Source: Diploptera punctata
Lineage: Eukaryota > Arthropoda > Insecta > Blattodea > Blaberidae
Length of the DNA stretch: 64,000 nucleotides
Direction of reading: 5' to 3'
Assembly: GCA_030220185.1 (NCBI GenBank)
Contig: JASPKZ010007535.1
Location: forward strand, 468,001 to 532,000
Below are positions 42,073 to 53,695 of the stretch, piece by piece. Under the pieces are notes generated by a model. That model saw nothing but the letters and a program-made list of their open reading frames with translations, was not told the origin of the DNA and did not search any database. A program made the position numbers and the translations under genes. Position 1 is the stretch's first letter. Each line of letters begins with the position of its first letter.

Positions 42073-42744
42073 ATCTTTATATATAGCCTTATTATTAAAG
42101 AAAATTTTAAACGCCATCAATTCAATCGATGGTAATACACAACAATTATTATAATATTGCTAAAATGAAAATTTAACAGTCACACCAGAACATCTGAAAC
42201 TAAGTGCAAACCCATCTGATAGAATTAGAATGTTGGTTCTCAAATTGGAAATATAGCCTACCAGTATTTAATATACACCGCTTTAATTTATATAAATGAA
42301 TAAATAAATAAATGAAAATGTGCGTTTGTACAAAATCTTAAATTTCCGAAAGTTAATTTACCAATTTTCGTGAAAATGTGTACATACTGTTTTTCAGGTA
42401 CTGCGCGTGTTATTCTCTAAAACCATTAAGTGTAGGAATTCACCTGAAACAATTAAAAAAAAACACTCTTAACGGTCACAATTTTGGATTTTCACATCGA
42501 AACTCAATATATAGGCTACTATTGAAATAAACTGAGGTAGGTTTTATAAAACTTCAGTAAAATCCAACCATTAGAAATGGGGGTTTATCTGAAATCCGAA
42601 TTAAAAATTTACTCTAGTTGGTCTGTTTCATTTACAGACACACAGGGTATCCAAAAAGTCATGTGCTATTTCTTTATTTTAACTTATTAAACTACAGATA
42701 AAAACACATTTAATACTTAGATGACGGGTATTTACCAGTTTATA
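42073..42744. other. No gene recognised
   Basis: AT-rich; TAGCCTA at 42254 and TAGGCTA at 42512. Confidence 0.5.
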
Positions 42745-42935
42745 ATAAAACAATAGAAAATTTACCGAACGTGTTGGCCTAAGGGTTAAGATTTGAGAAT
42801 CGCATACCGTAGGTTTCAGATTCAAATAGCGCGCAGGTCGACCAACCTGACTGAGGCTATTCCTGGTTTTCCTCAATTGTCGAGGCAAATACTGGGTTAT
42901 AATTTCATAATCAGAAGCCATTTGATCAAAATCAC
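42745..42935 (+). mobile_element. SINE-H, probable
   Basis: TGTTGGCCTAAGGGTTAAG (A-box-like) and GGTTTCAGATTCAAAT (weak B-box), then TCGACCAACCTGACTGAGGC and CCTGGTTTTCCTCAATTGTC. Shares its middle with the complement of 16810-16925. Confidence 0.45.
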
Positions 42936-43656
42936 CATTTCATCGTTATCATTTCTTTCTTTTCCTCAGACTAACAACTTCTTGCCTTACAAGAACACTA
43001 CCTATCAGGAGAGGATTTTTAAACTATGAATCACATATGTTACATACTTCTTTGCCGACACAAGGACATACAGGTCGTTCTCGATTAGTGACTAGCTCAT
43101 TGTCATGGTCACCTCCGAAGATAACACCAACATTTAAGACAAGACACATCTTTGTACACTCACACAATTATACTAAACAAGACGAATGTGGTAGAGTGAT
43201 TATAATGGTCAAATGGTGTTGGGGGACATTTGCCTCATAAATGAGGAAAACCTCCGGAAAAAAAAAACTAATGTTCAAAAAACTTGTTCCGACTCGGGCC
43301 CCAGGTATCGATGTTACTCCAAGACTAAATTATCACATAAAAAAAGTTTTTTATGCAAAACACGTGGCATAAGAAAGGAAACAATATTCCTTGATGCGAT
43401 GAGATTAAATGTTAAAGTATCATTAATACTAATGAAATATGTTATAAAATTTCGTTGAGGTGTTAATAAAAGAACATAAAATTATAAAATTGTACCTTAT
43501 TATTTCAGTCTCTTAGACTCTACACGGAATAAAGCAATGTAGGCATTTCGTGACTAGTATCATCCAGCTACTGATTCTAAGAGCTGGATGACAGTTATGC
43601 AGTAACTAACTACCTTCAGCTGAGAATGGGAATCATCCCGAAAACTTACATTGTTG
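42936..43656. other. No gene recognised
   Basis: No conserved coding or repeat seen. Confidence 0.5.
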
Positions 43657-43905
43657 TGATGATTTTGATGAAGGTTTTCGGGCTGTAGGCCGTGGTCGTG
43701 AGGCTTGTAGTTCCCCGACGTTTCGCCAAAGACTGCATCTGGCATCCTCAAGGATTGTCTTGAGACTGGGGGGGATGCCAGACGCAGTCTCTGGCGAAAC
43801 GTCGGGGAACTACAAGCCTCACGACCACGGCCTACAGCCTGAAAACCTTCATCAAGATCATCATAGCAACTCCGGCCGTGAAAGTCTACGTGAATACATT
43901 ACATT
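43657..43905. mobile_element. Penelope-like terminal palindrome with hammerhead-like motifs
   Basis: 43657-43749 and 43772-43864 are inverted copies about 90 bp long (GGCCGTGGTCGTGAGGCTTG, GTAGTTCCCCGACGTTTCGC) with few differences. Followed by CAACTCCGGCCGTGAAAGTC, the tail shared with 10284-10310. Each arm carries a hammerhead-like sequence. No target duplication is obvious. Confidence 0.5.
43711..43756 (-). ncRNA. Hammerhead-ribozyme-like motif (one core change)
   Basis: Minus strand: TTGAGGAT (core; CUGAGGAU expected), stem II GCCAGA with TTTGGC, GAAA, ACGT (self-complementary stem III), GTC cleavage triplet, then GGGGAA pairing only about three bases with ATCC upstream. The plus-strand copy at 43769-43810 keeps stem II, GAAA, ACGT and GTC but has lost the CUGANGA half. 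Confidence 0.4.
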
Positions 43906-43989
43906 GTTGTATTCATTTTAACACTGAGGAGACTGAAATAAGATATAGTTTTATAAGTTTATATTATATGTTAAAGCATTAATGAAAAA

Positions 43990-44185
43990 AGTCCCGCGCC
44001 GTAGCCGAATTTGGGTAGCTGCGATAAGTAGAGGCTCCAGGTTGAGAAAACCAGTTATAACGGCTGGGGGACCCGACAAGCTGACCACGTCACCCTTACA
44101 CTGGCAGGATGATCGCCTATCATTGTGATTAACATATGCCGGTTAGTAGGCCAAGGGCCTTAGGGCTGTCGCTCCTTGTACTTTT
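43990..44185 (+). mobile_element. SINE-E, internally deleted
   Basis: GTCCCGCGCCGTAGCCGAA then directly TTTGGGTAGCTGCGATAAGT: about 110 bp found in the copy at 49068 is missing between them, including the B-box. The rest, to TAGTAGGCCAAGGGCC, matches. Confidence 0.7.
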
Positions 44186-44927
44186 TATCTATAAAAATGA
44201 AAATAAAAAAGGTATAGGTACTGTTAGAAATCACTTAAATGTTTACCAAATTACACAAAAATTTACAATAATTATGGACGTGCTGTGATTATCCATTACT
44301 TGTTGCCTCAGCGGTCCGACACATTTAAATAAAAAAGTGCGAAAATATGAGTTTCGTTATTTGAAGTGTTAAATACATTTCTAACTTAACACTTACTATC
44401 ACCAAACACCTGCCACGGTGTTGCCAAATGTCCAGGAACACTGTGCACTGTAATATGGCAACACTGCAAAACTTTTTGAATAACACAGCTGAGGAATCTG
44501 GAGGAATGTGATGTCCTTGCAGCGTGCTGTGTAGCCCCCGGCAACCTCCCCCGCCACCTCCTACCCAATGCCCATTGTTACGTTTACTCCGGCAACAATG
44601 TCCGTCGGACTTAATGTATGCGTCAGGTACACATACAATACTCTCGTATTAATTATATACATACAGGGTTCAAATACTGTAATATTCAAGCCACGAGTAT
44701 ATTTTCTTCAATCCAACTCAAAATCCCTCGATTGTATGATTACTACAACCCACATTCCTGTAACTTTTATTTATTTAATTTTTTTTTGCGGAGTGCGAAC
44801 ACCTGTATTCACCCGCGTATTCCTGGTATTGTTTTTTTTAATACAAAGAAAAATGTACCATCACCGTTATCTACTGTAAGAAAATCAGGCCAATATTCCC
44901 ACCACCATTATAATGTATTTACTTGGA
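44186..44927. other. No gene recognised
   Basis: A GC-richer patch at 44390-44570 has no identifiable function. The two overlapping ORFs at 44.57-44.93 kb show no family pattern. Confidence 0.45.
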
Positions 44928-45652
44928 CTATTTAACTCATGCCCCAAACGGGAGTCAATGACCAATCAAATTTCAATGATTTTTTAATTACAACCAATTA
45001 CAGTAGTGTTTCGCCTCGAATTTATCAACTGAAGTTTATCATATTAAAGAAAGCTGCTCCTTTTTAACATTCTGAATAGGTCATAGCATTATTTTGCAGT
45101 GACTGACCCTCCAAGAAATACGGTTACCAGATTGTGTATATATAGTGCATAAATGTCAGCAAATAGCACATGCGGGAGATAATAAAAAACATTTGTAGCA
45201 ATTGATTATACCACAAAAAAAACACTGTTTGCACTTTCTTAAACGAATTATTTTCCAGGAAATGACGTTGCAGAAAAATAGAATTGACATATTTACATCA
45301 TAGGACATCAAATTAATTAATACCTATAACGTTGGTTATAAATTTCTCCACTAGGGTGCATTCTTACAATATTGCGATCCTTTGGCAATAAATAATATTA
45401 TGATCTGGTTGCAGTGATGAACAAAGGAAGGAAACGAAGCGTACCAATCGTTTCTCATTTGTTTTCAAACATCGCCGTTTAATTAAATATATAGATATTT
45501 TAAAATACCTATAGTTAAATAACGATTTGTGAGTAAACAGCTTAATTGTATTCGTTAAATAGTCCTAACAAATGCCACTCTTTATTTCACTTCGTGAGTC
45601 ATGAATTTATCGATAATTTGGAAATCACTCGTGGCACTACTTATGATACGAA
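44928..45652 (+). repeat. R4 copy 4
   Basis: GACTATTTAACTCATGCCCC to CACTCGTGGCACTACTTATG. Keeps one CCAAT box (44959), the TATATATAG box (45138) and AATAAA (45388). Confidence 0.75.
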
Positions 45653-46024
45653 CAACAATACTTCGAAAAAATCTGCCAGGAAACCATCATTAGGAAGACG
45701 TTTGCTAAGTTATTTGTGCAACTTACATTAGTTTAAAGCGATGAATATTATTAATCTGATCACCTATTAGGGGAAGCCCTCCATGCACTTGTGTGTAAAA
45801 AAAAGGCGTGTGTGATTCATAGTTAAAATCTCTCTCACGACAGGTCGTGCCACAGTAAGGCCCGGGTGGCGTGTGGCATGTAAAAAAAAGCACCTATAAG
45901 GTGTGAAGTTAAACCAAGTTAATGGAATGGAATATTATTGATAATTAATTATTGGGAGGCTATATCAATCAAGACAGACATAAGTGGATGTAACATTACA
46001 ATCCTTAACTAATTAGTAATAATA
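45653..46024. other. No gene recognised
   Basis: No coding or repeat match. Confidence 0.45.
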
Positions 46025-46600
46025 ATCCATCCAGAGAAAACGAAAATTATGGCATTTCAAGGTGTAGATTCTGTCAGAAGTAAAATTGTGTTTGACAATA
46101 CAATTTTGAAGCAGGTGAATAATTTTACATGTCTAGGATGCAATATCTCATATGAAGAAGAAAAGGATGTAAATGCAAAAATATCTAAATTTTAAAAAAA
46201 TTTAGGGTTAATAAATTCTATCTTCAAGCCACAGTAAAGCCAAAAACATTCAAGACTAAAAGTGTGTAAAACACTGGCTCTTCCAACTCTTTTGTATGGT
46301 AGCGAAGTATGGACGTTGAAACAGAAGGATATACAGAGACTTAGATCTGTTGAAATGAGATACCTTCGGAGGACTGCAGGATACACACTAATAGATCACA
46401 ACCTTAAGAAAACAAAATTTATGATTATAAGTCAAGATGCATGCAACATGTTCATCGAATGGAAGATCACAGGATACCTGAACAAATGTTAAGATATCAA
46501 CCTGCAGGAAGAAGAAGACCAGGACGTCCATTCAAAATACTTTAGGATGGTGTTTCTCTTGAGGCCGAAACAGGTCAACAAATGGCCTAAATTCGTGAAT
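46025..46600 (+). pseudogene. LINE-S-like ORF2, post-RT region
   Basis: Broken frames read HPEKTKIMAFQGVDSVRSKI, VNNFTCLGCNISYEEEKDV, LALPTLLYGSEVWTLKQKD, VEMRYLRRTAGYTLIDH and PAGRRRPGRPF. Same order of boxes as LINE-S but a separate subfamily. Several frameshifts. Confidence 0.7.
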
Positions 46601-46611
46601 GTACTATGATG

Positions 46612-46925
46612 AAAGGGCAGGTCTTTCACTGCAATCATAGCATTTTCATGCTGTGCTTTGCAGCTTTACTAGGGAATTAAAGGTGTGGTAGCTTCCTGCT
46701 GCTTTCCACACCGGTAAGGATGACGATGATGATAATGATAAGGATGATGATGATGGCTGGATGATTTTCGGGGACCGTTGGGTCCTAAGCTTCCTGATAT
46801 TTGTCTTACAGGTGAGGAAAAACTCCAAAAAAACCTCACCCAGGAGTCTGTCCCGACAAGGAATCGAAGAAGGGCTCGCTGCATGACAAGGCAGCACGCT
46901 ACCTCGAGACCACAGCGATGGACTA
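46612..46925 (-). mobile_element. SINE-A
   Basis: GGCAGGTCTTTCACTGCAAT at the left to ACCACAGCGATGGACTAAT at the right; lacks only the terminal GGATGGA part. Confidence 0.85.
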
Positions 46926-46977
46926 ATATTTATTAAGAGAGAAACTCTGATGAAATTTTATGAAGTGTTATCAATAC

Positions 46978-47220
46978 TGATTTTCAGGCTCATAAAAACA
47001 TCTTTAAGCCTGAATAGAGAGGCCTCTAAGCAAAATGTACCAACACTAAAGTCCTAGAAATACCTTAGTTGTCTGTTAGATGTCTCATTGTGTCGGTGTG
47101 TTGACCGCATGCCATCCATGACATCTACGAGCAAATAAATCTAAAAATTAACTTGGACTAGTAACTCCTTACAAAGGAGAAGCTATGGTTCAACAATGGG
47201 CTACGCCATTATAGATAGAT
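46978..47220 (+). mobile_element. SINE-D 3' part
   Basis: TTTTCAGGCTCATAAAAACA, AAGCCTGAATAGAGAGGCCT and the ACCTTAG.TGTCTGTTAGATGT region match 38375-38500. The 3' end differs from the reference (CTACGCCATTATAGATAGAT). Confidence 0.7.
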
Positions 47221-47949
47221 CAATACTGATATTCTGCGGCGAGAATTCGGCCCTTAACAGTTTGTTGCAGTTGAGGACTATTGATATATCAGGTACGAAT
47301 TTTAAGATTTTAGGATTTCACTTAATCACCTCAAGACTGTTTTCCTATAAATTTTAAAAGTTCAGATTTATCGGTTTGTCGGTCTCTGTAAGAGAAAGAA
47401 GCAAGGATGAGAAATGGTCTGAAATGTGCAGCCTTATATATTATTTCTGGATCATGTGATTAGCTTCTGATGGGAAGGAAGATAAGTTTTTATGAATAAC
47501 ATCAATACCTAGACACTTTTAAAGCTGTATCCAGTGAAATTAAGTAAATCAATTTTGATTTTTAGTGACCAAAGCTAAGCTGAAATTTTGGGCAATTTTA
47601 AGAAATATTCTAAAATATATGAGGGATATTCAGAGGGATAAGAAAAATGTCGGTTGGAGAATTTTCTGGACATTATGGAAGGGATGAGATAACCCGCAGG
47701 TAAGTTAAGAGGGTTCCCTAGGGATGAAGAGGGTGCAGGATGAAAGTGTTCAAATGCTTTACAAACTTGATTATACCAGTTAAGCCAAAAGAGAGTCTAG
47801 GGGGTGGGATTTAGTGCATCAAACCACCTCCCTTTTCCCCTCGGTAAAACCACCCAATTCTTTACTAATTAGTAATACAACTTTTGAAATAATTGAAATA
47901 TTAGGCCTACTCATAACAAAAACAGTATTTACTAGTAATTTCAGATTGG
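47221..47949. other. No gene recognised
   Basis: No coding or repeat match; TAGGCCTA at 47902. Confidence 0.5.
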
Positions 47950-48232
47950 GACATGACGTACTTAGTTGGTTAAGTCAGTACGCTTCAAGCCGGAGGGTCG
48001 AGGGTTCAAATCTGAATGAGATAGTGATGTTTAAACTGGCCTAAACCTTTTGGCGTAGTGGATCTGGAATCGATTCAGGCTCTAACAGAAATGAGTAACA
48101 GACGCATGTTTTGGAACTAAAGGCGGCCGTCCCAATCCCCATGACAATTGTTTAGAAAATGGAATCTTTAACCTCCTACTACCCCAAGGACCACATAAGG
48201 TCAATATTGGGATCATTATACCATACAAGTGG
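47950..48232 (+). mobile_element. SINE-C
   Basis: CGTACTTAGTTGGTTAAGTC (A-box region), AAGCCGGAGGGTCGAGGGTT, TCTAACAGAAATGAGTAACA, CTCCTACTACCCCAAGGACC. Middle shortened. Confidence 0.75.
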
Positions 48233-49067
48233 GTATTTGATGTTATCCACAACATGCATTCAGTTCACGAGACTAAATTTTACGCGCGGATTGAAACTAA
48301 TTGAATAGTTGCCCCGAAAACAGATCTAATCCACAAACTACAAATTGTTTGGAAAACGAAAAAAACATATAACGTTCATTTTGAGGCTATTACCTTTATT
48401 ATATCATATACATTTTAATCTCACATCCTATTGTAATCATATACAGCCAATTTGAATGCAAAATAACATGCTAATAACTAAATATTAACAATGTAATACA
48501 TAATTGAGTGAAAAAGTGACATATCGCTATAGAGTGGAAAAATGATCTAACACATATTTAACAAAAAAATGCTATAATACAAAATAGAAAATACATATTT
48601 AACACTTATTCAGTTAGAAAAATTCCTAACTTAATCAGTTTTCAGTATTTATTTTCCATTTAATTTTATTTCGATACATTCTTTGTGCCTTTCTTATTTT
48701 CACTCAATTTCTCTAAGATTCTGAATAGAATTCACGGAACTGTGGTGGAATGAATTTGTACATGTGCAATATTTTTTTTCCGGCACTGCTATTAATGACT
48801 TGACTAACTGCTTCCACCATTTTGTTACATATAGATCGCTTGAAAGCCAACTTTTAAAAATAAGTACAACAGGTCTGGAAGAGGGTATGGATAATTTTAC
48901 ATGCACCATACCGTGATACTAGATAGATAACTAATCCACTGAAAACTCTACTTTCGAATTTTTGTTGGTTAGATCTTTTTTCGGGCCAACTATTCAATTA
49001 TGAAAAGGAGCTGCAACACCTTATAATAAATCCATTGCAGTAAATAATGTAACTAATAATATCATGA
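48233..49067. other. No gene recognised
   Basis: AT-rich, no coding or repeat match. Confidence 0.5.
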
Positions 49068-49385
49068 ATCCCGCGCCATAGCCGAGTAGTTAAAGCAAGA
49101 TGCCTTGGCACAGAGCTATGCGACTTTGCTCTGGTTCGAGTCTCCATGGAGGAAGAAATTTTCTCATGAAATTTCGGCCAGTATGGGGCCGGTGCCCACC
49201 CAGTATCGTGAGGAATTTGGGTACCTACAATAAGTAGTGGCTCCAGGTTGAGAAGACCAGGTATACCGCCTGGGGACTCGACACGCTAACCACGTGTCAC
49301 CCCTACACTGGTGGATGATCGCCTACCTCTGTGGATGTAAGGTTAGCAGCCCACTAGGCCATCTAGGCCCGTCGCACCATTAAGT
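49068..49385 (+). mobile_element. SINE-E, full length
   Basis: ATCCCGCGCCATAGCCGAG (A-box GTAGCC-like), CTGGTTCGAGTCTCC (B-box), GGTGCCCACCCAGTATCGTG, GTAGTGGCTCCAGGTTGAGA and CACTAGGCCATCTAGGCCCG. Reference copy; others at 43990, 49900 and 61895. Confidence 0.8.
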
Positions 49386-49629
49386 TTTTAATGATATTAT
49401 GTCATTGACATTTATAAAAATCTCCCAAAGGGACTACACTTTACCGGTTCTTTATAATTCCTCATCGCTCGTCTCAATGAAGGATGAGAAATAAAAATCT
49501 ACTCACTCGTTGTTTGTAGAGACACACAACAGTATAAACTATAGTTTCACATCAACGTAGTAACAGGCTCTTTACTCGCGTAGCCTATGTAGGATAATTT
49601 TTTTTATTATTACACAAGTTATTTGAAGA

Positions 49630-49800
49630 AGTCCACCGCTATGATCTTGTACCTTGTTACGCAGCGGGCCCGAATTCTATTCGGTTGGGACAAGTTTCCT
49701 GGCCGAGTCTTTTTCGGGATTTTTCCTCAAATGTCAGGAAACTTTAAGGTCCAAACGGTCCGCGAACATCATCAGGCCATCATTATCATCACTATCATAC
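49630..49800 (+). mobile_element. SINE-A 5' part, diverged
   Basis: GTCCACCGCTATGATCTTGT, CAGCGGGCCCGAATTCTATT (B-box damaged), then AATGTCAGGAAACTTTAAGG and CATCAGGCCATCATTATC. Confidence 0.75.
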
Positions 49801-49899
49801 TCGCCTACTTTAGCCCATCATTACCAGCATCATATATCTTAGACAGTTTATCACTCTGTAGAACAGAAATAATATCCACTCTGTATATCACTAATATGT

Positions 49900-50570
49900 T
49901 CCGCGTCCTAGCCGAGTGATCTAAAAATAACATGTTCTGACCAGATCAATGGGACATGAGCTGGTTCAAGTCCTCATGAGGGAAAATATTTCTTAATGGA
50001 GTTTCAGTCGGTATGGGAACATTCCTCGCCCAACATCGCGAGGAATTTGGATGGCTACAGTAAGTAGTGGCTCTTACTTACTTACTCACTGGCACTATCG
50101 AACCCGTAGGTTCATGGCCGCGCGGACATAAGCTCTCCATACATCCCTATCCTGAGCTAATGCTTTCCAATCATTCCCTGTATAATCTACTTCCCTCAAA
50201 TCATAGTTAATGTTATTCTCCCACCTCATTCTTGGTCTACCAACTGGGCGTTTTCCCTCTGGCTTTCCTACAAAAAGCTTCCATGCAAGTCTTTCATTCC
50301 CCATCATCGTGCAACATGTACTGCCCATCGCAGTCTACGAGACTTAACTGTTCTTATTATATCTGGCTTCCTATAAAGACCATGTAGTTCATTGTTATGT
50401 AGTCTTCTCCATTCTCTAGGTTAAGGAAACAAGATACAAAGACTGGAGAACTCCACATCTGTATCGGTTGGATGATCGTCAACATCTGTATACGCAGATG
50501 TGGATGTGAGACCAGCAGCCAGTTGGTAGGCGAGGGCCTTCTAGGCGTATCAAGAAATGGAAATTTTTAT
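49900..50570 (+). mobile_element. SINE-E split by LINE-R
   Basis: Head TTCCGCGTCCTAGCCGAGTG, body to AAGTAGTGGCTC (50075). After the LINE-R insertion it resumes CTAGGTTAAGGAAACAAGAT (50415), corresponding to CTCCAGGTTGAGAAGACCAG of the reference, and continues to GAGGGCCTTCTAGGCG. Confidence 0.7.
50076..50414 (-). pseudogene. LINE-R, 5'-truncated, inside SINE-E
   Basis: 77-codon open block on the minus strand (NERLAWKLFVGKPEGKRPVG, RPRMRWENNINYDLREVDY, AAMNLRVR) and the (GTAA)n 3' tail at its left end. One of the least decayed LINE-R tails in the window. Confidence 0.8.
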
Positions 50571-50667
50571 TTCACAAATTTAATCTATTCTGCATATACC
50601 AATTTTCATCCTCTATGTATACCAAACACTTTTATTCATTCGGATTCTTAGAAACATTAGGCCTATC

Positions 50668-50940
50668 CACTCCGTAGCGTAATTGATTAAGGCAATGTGC
50701 TACAAGCCGGAATATCAAGGGTTCGAGTCCCGGTGGGATCAGGATTTTAAACTGATCAAAACCTTCTGGCGGCATAATGGTCCTGGGATCGACTAAGCCT
50801 CTAACGTAAATGAGTACCAGATGCTTATTCTGAGGTTAAAGACGACTGTCACGCAGGTCTGACAACCAGGCTGTCTAAAGAGCCATAACATCCTACTACC
50901 CTAAGGTTCTCCTAAGGCCTGTAGTGGGGTCACTTTACCT
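50668..50940 (+). mobile_element. SINE-C
   Basis: TCCACTCCGTAGCGTAATTG, AAGGGTTCGAGTCCCGGTGG, GTAGTGGGGTCACTTTACCT. TAGGCCTA (50658) lies just upstream. Confidence 0.82.
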
Positions 50941-50978
50941 GTGCATGCCTATCGGAAATATTATCCATTCATTATTTC

Positions 50979-51203
50979 AAACATTTTGTCTACTCTGTAC
51001 CAAAGATATTTTGTCCACTCTGTAACCAAGATGTTTCGTCTACTCTATATTCAAGATATTTTGTCCACTCTGTATGCGATATATTTTGTCCTCTCTATAT
51101 CAAAGATATTTTGTCCACTCTGTATCAAAGATATTTTGTCCACTTCGTATCCAAGATATTTTGCCCACTCTGTATCTCAGGTATTTTGTCTACTCCTTAG
51201 ATC
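50979..51203. repeat. 25-bp minisatellite, nine units
   Basis: Units like AGATATTTTGTCCACTCTGT plus ATCAA, with 1-6 changes each. The two-frame ORF across it (HSVTKMFRLLYIQDILS...) only reflects the repeat. Confidence 0.9.
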
Positions 51204-51726
51204 TATCTCAGAAATTGTATCCACTCTAGATACTTGCGAATGTAGGATAGGGTTTATAAATGTCCCACTTTATTTCCCTATCAGGCTGATGGAATCTGAT
51301 AACTTTGGACCGGTTTGAGTTGCAGATGGTTTAATGAACGTCTTGAAGACAGCGGTAACACGAGACTCATGTTGCTTGAGAAAGCGCGGACTGTACAAGG
51401 GTCGGCATTAGTAGATAATTTTGCTCGGTTGTTGGGGTAAAGGAGGGTGGGTTGGCCATTAGTAGACTGTAGCTTAGTTGAGCTAGTTAGCCGTCCGTTC
51501 CTTGGGCCTCATCAGGGGAACTGCTTGAGGGAGACTACGGCTGACCGTTTTGCATCATAATCCGCCCACATGAATATTAAAACTGTTAGCAACACACAGC
51601 ATACCGGGTGGCCCAATAATTCCACTCATTAAACAGAGTTAATAACAAATTGTACGATTAAGTTTTAAGTTGTCTAACCACTATAGAGTAATCTTGCATC
51701 AGTTGTGAATACCGTATTTATTCCAA
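51204..51726. other. No gene recognised
   Basis: A GC-balanced stretch at 51330-51560 stands out from the AT-rich background, but I find no frame or repeat. Confidence 0.45.
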
Positions 51727-51985
51727 TATAGCCGGTCCTGATGGACTGGTGATTACCAAGCTCGCCTCTGGTTCCCAGATACGCTGGTTCAAATCCACCC
51801 AGGATTGATGGACTTTTATGGTAAAATCCCAAGAATAATTCCTTCAGAAGGGGAGAAAAACCCGCTGACCCCTGTGTCATAAATTTACAACACGTAAAAG
51901 AACCTTATGCTTAGATGCTTTTGAGCATAATTTCCCGGACTTTTCACTCCCAATTTAAATTGAAAATCGCTACTGGTCTAAGTTT
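51727..51985 (+). mobile_element. SINE-D, diverged
   Basis: TAGCCGGTCCTGATGGACTG (A-box region), GCTGGTTCAAATCCACCC (B-box), ATTGATGGACTTTTATGG, CACGTAAAAGAACCTTATGC. Confidence 0.65.
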
Positions 51986-52059
51986 TAAAGAATATTAATA
52001 AATAAAATACTAATTTTATTCTAATACAAAACTCCATCCCATATATGCCCCTTTTTGTG

Positions 52060-52246
52060 AATGTAAAAATAACAAATAGCTAAGATGGATTTCTGGAGGA
52101 GAGCAAACAGAAAATCAAGCATTTAAAAAATCTCCACGATATTGAAATAACATAAACTATAGAGCATACAGTTAGGTCGGAACGTTTGGCATGTTAAGAA
52201 GATGAAGGCCGTGCTATAAAAATTACTCAATGGAACCTTTAAAAAA

Positions 52247-52332
<86 letters not shown>

Positions 52333-52455
52333 GAGGAGGAGGAGGACGGTCTAGACAAACATTGTATAACAGTATGGCTAAAAAATACGTAAATATTCCT
52401 CAAGACCTATGGAAAGATACAGAAGCTTGCCGATTGGGAGTTTGGAATTGTTAAA
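52060..52455 (+). pseudogene. LINE ORF2 C-terminal pieces around a (GA)n tract
   Basis: MDFWRRANRKSSI before the tract; GRSRQTLYNSMAKKYVNIPQ and DLWKDTEACRLGVWNC after it, which resemble the last exon-like part of RTE-like LINEs (compare 53335-53400 RQTLQNGICQELK). The GA tract replaces the GRP box region. Confidence 0.5.
52248..52328. repeat. (GA)n microsatellite
   Basis: About 40 GA units, then GGAGGA. Confidence 0.95.
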
Positions 52456-52636
52456 TAGTTCGCTTCATGCAGAAAGGGCCTCAGTCCATTTTATATTGTG
52501 TTAGCGTATTCTACTCTCCTGCCTGCATATTTTCGCTGTAAAAGGGCTTCGGTCCGGCATTACTGTTATAAAAAATCTATTACAGTAGGTCTATTCGAGG
52601 AAAAACAAGCGTATGGGAATAACACGTTAATACAAA

Positions 52637-53105
52637 GAATTCTTCTTCTTCACTTCCTGGTTTAGGCATTAGTTGCCTGTTCCGTCTTCACTCGGAAAAT
52701 AATGTAAGATATTATTTGGTGAGGTTTTTATCGGGGGTTTCCCTCACCTGTAAGACAAATGCCAGGAAAACTTTAAAGCCCAAACGGCCCCCGAAATCAT
52801 ATGGTCATAAACATCTTACTTAACATTATCATCATCATCCTTCACTGGTGTGGAAAGCTACCACACCTACAATTCCCTAGTAAAGCTGCAAGCATAGCAT
52901 GAAAATGCTATGATTGCAGTGAAAGACCTGCCCTCGGGTAGAATTACTATGGATGGATCTACTTCTTTCTTCCATTCTTTCTACATGTTCTTGTTGTTAA
53001 ATGTATTTTCTTTTATGGAGTAGTTCTTCACGGATATCCTCATTCTTATCTGGTCCATTCTAGTGCAGCCTTTTACTCTTCTTAAAAATTTCATCTCGGC
53101 TGCTA
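52637..53105 (-). pseudogene. LINE-S 3' part, split by SINE-A
   Basis: CTTCTTCACTTCCTGGTTTA and GTTGCCTGTTCCGTCTTCAC match the LINE-S 3' end at 14.11-14.16 kb; after the SINE the minus strand codes AAEMKFLRRVKGCTRMDQIR. Internal deletions. Confidence 0.7.
52717..52957 (+). mobile_element. SINE-A, head missing
   Basis: Begins GGTGAGGTTTTTATCGGGG, ends AGAATTACTATGGATGGA. Lies between GGAAAATAATGTAAGAT and CTTTCTTCCATTC of LINE-S. Its RNA polymerase III promoter is absent, so this copy arrived 5'-truncated. Confidence 0.85.
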
Positions 53106-53164
53106 AATAACTCAATTGATAAAACAATGAACTGTGACTTTCCTGTATGAATCGATTCACATAA

Positions 53165-53165
<1 letters not shown>

Positions 53166-53216
<51 letters not shown>
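53166..53216. repeat. (AAT)n microsatellite
   Basis: AAT run. Confidence 0.9.
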
Positions 53217-53217
<1 letters not shown>

Positions 53218-53420
53218 AGTGCAGATAATTACAACTCGGAAATTAATATGGTATGGATATATTAAGAATATAGATGACAGTTGGCTTGCTAAGAAAAGTA
53301 AGCATAGAAAACCGTCGGAAGAAAAGAAAAAGGACGACCTAGACAAACATTGCAGAACGGTATATGTCAAGAATTAAAGAGTAGAAATATATCTGAAGAC
53401 CTATTAAAAGAGAGATAATG
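53218..53420 (+). pseudogene. LINE ORF2 C-terminus
   Basis: VQIITTRKLIWYGYIKNID, then KHRKPSEEKKKDDLDKHCRT: a decayed RxLxWxGHxxRM...GRPR ending. Confidence 0.5.
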
Positions 53421-53511
53421 TTGTTTTGTTTATATTGTTTGTTTTCTATATTATTTTACAAATAACGCATTGTTATTTTTAGTTATTCAAAAGCTGAGAT
53501 TAAAATCACTA

Positions 53512-53640
53512 CTGTCCACCTCTGTGATTCGGGTGAGGGGTTTTCGGTTTTTTCTTTATGTGCAAGATAAATGTCAGGCAAATTTAAAGTCCATTAATAC
53601 CCAAACACATCTGACCATCATTATCGTCCATTTTATTATT
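53512..53640 (+). mobile_element. SINE-A relic
   Basis: TGTCCACCTCTGTGATTCGG, then GGGTGAGGGGTTTTCGG and AGATAAATGTCAGGCAAATT; the B-box region is deleted. Confidence 0.55.
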
Positions 53641-53647
53641 AATATTT

Positions 53648-53649
53648 TA

Positions 53650-53695
<46 letters not shown>

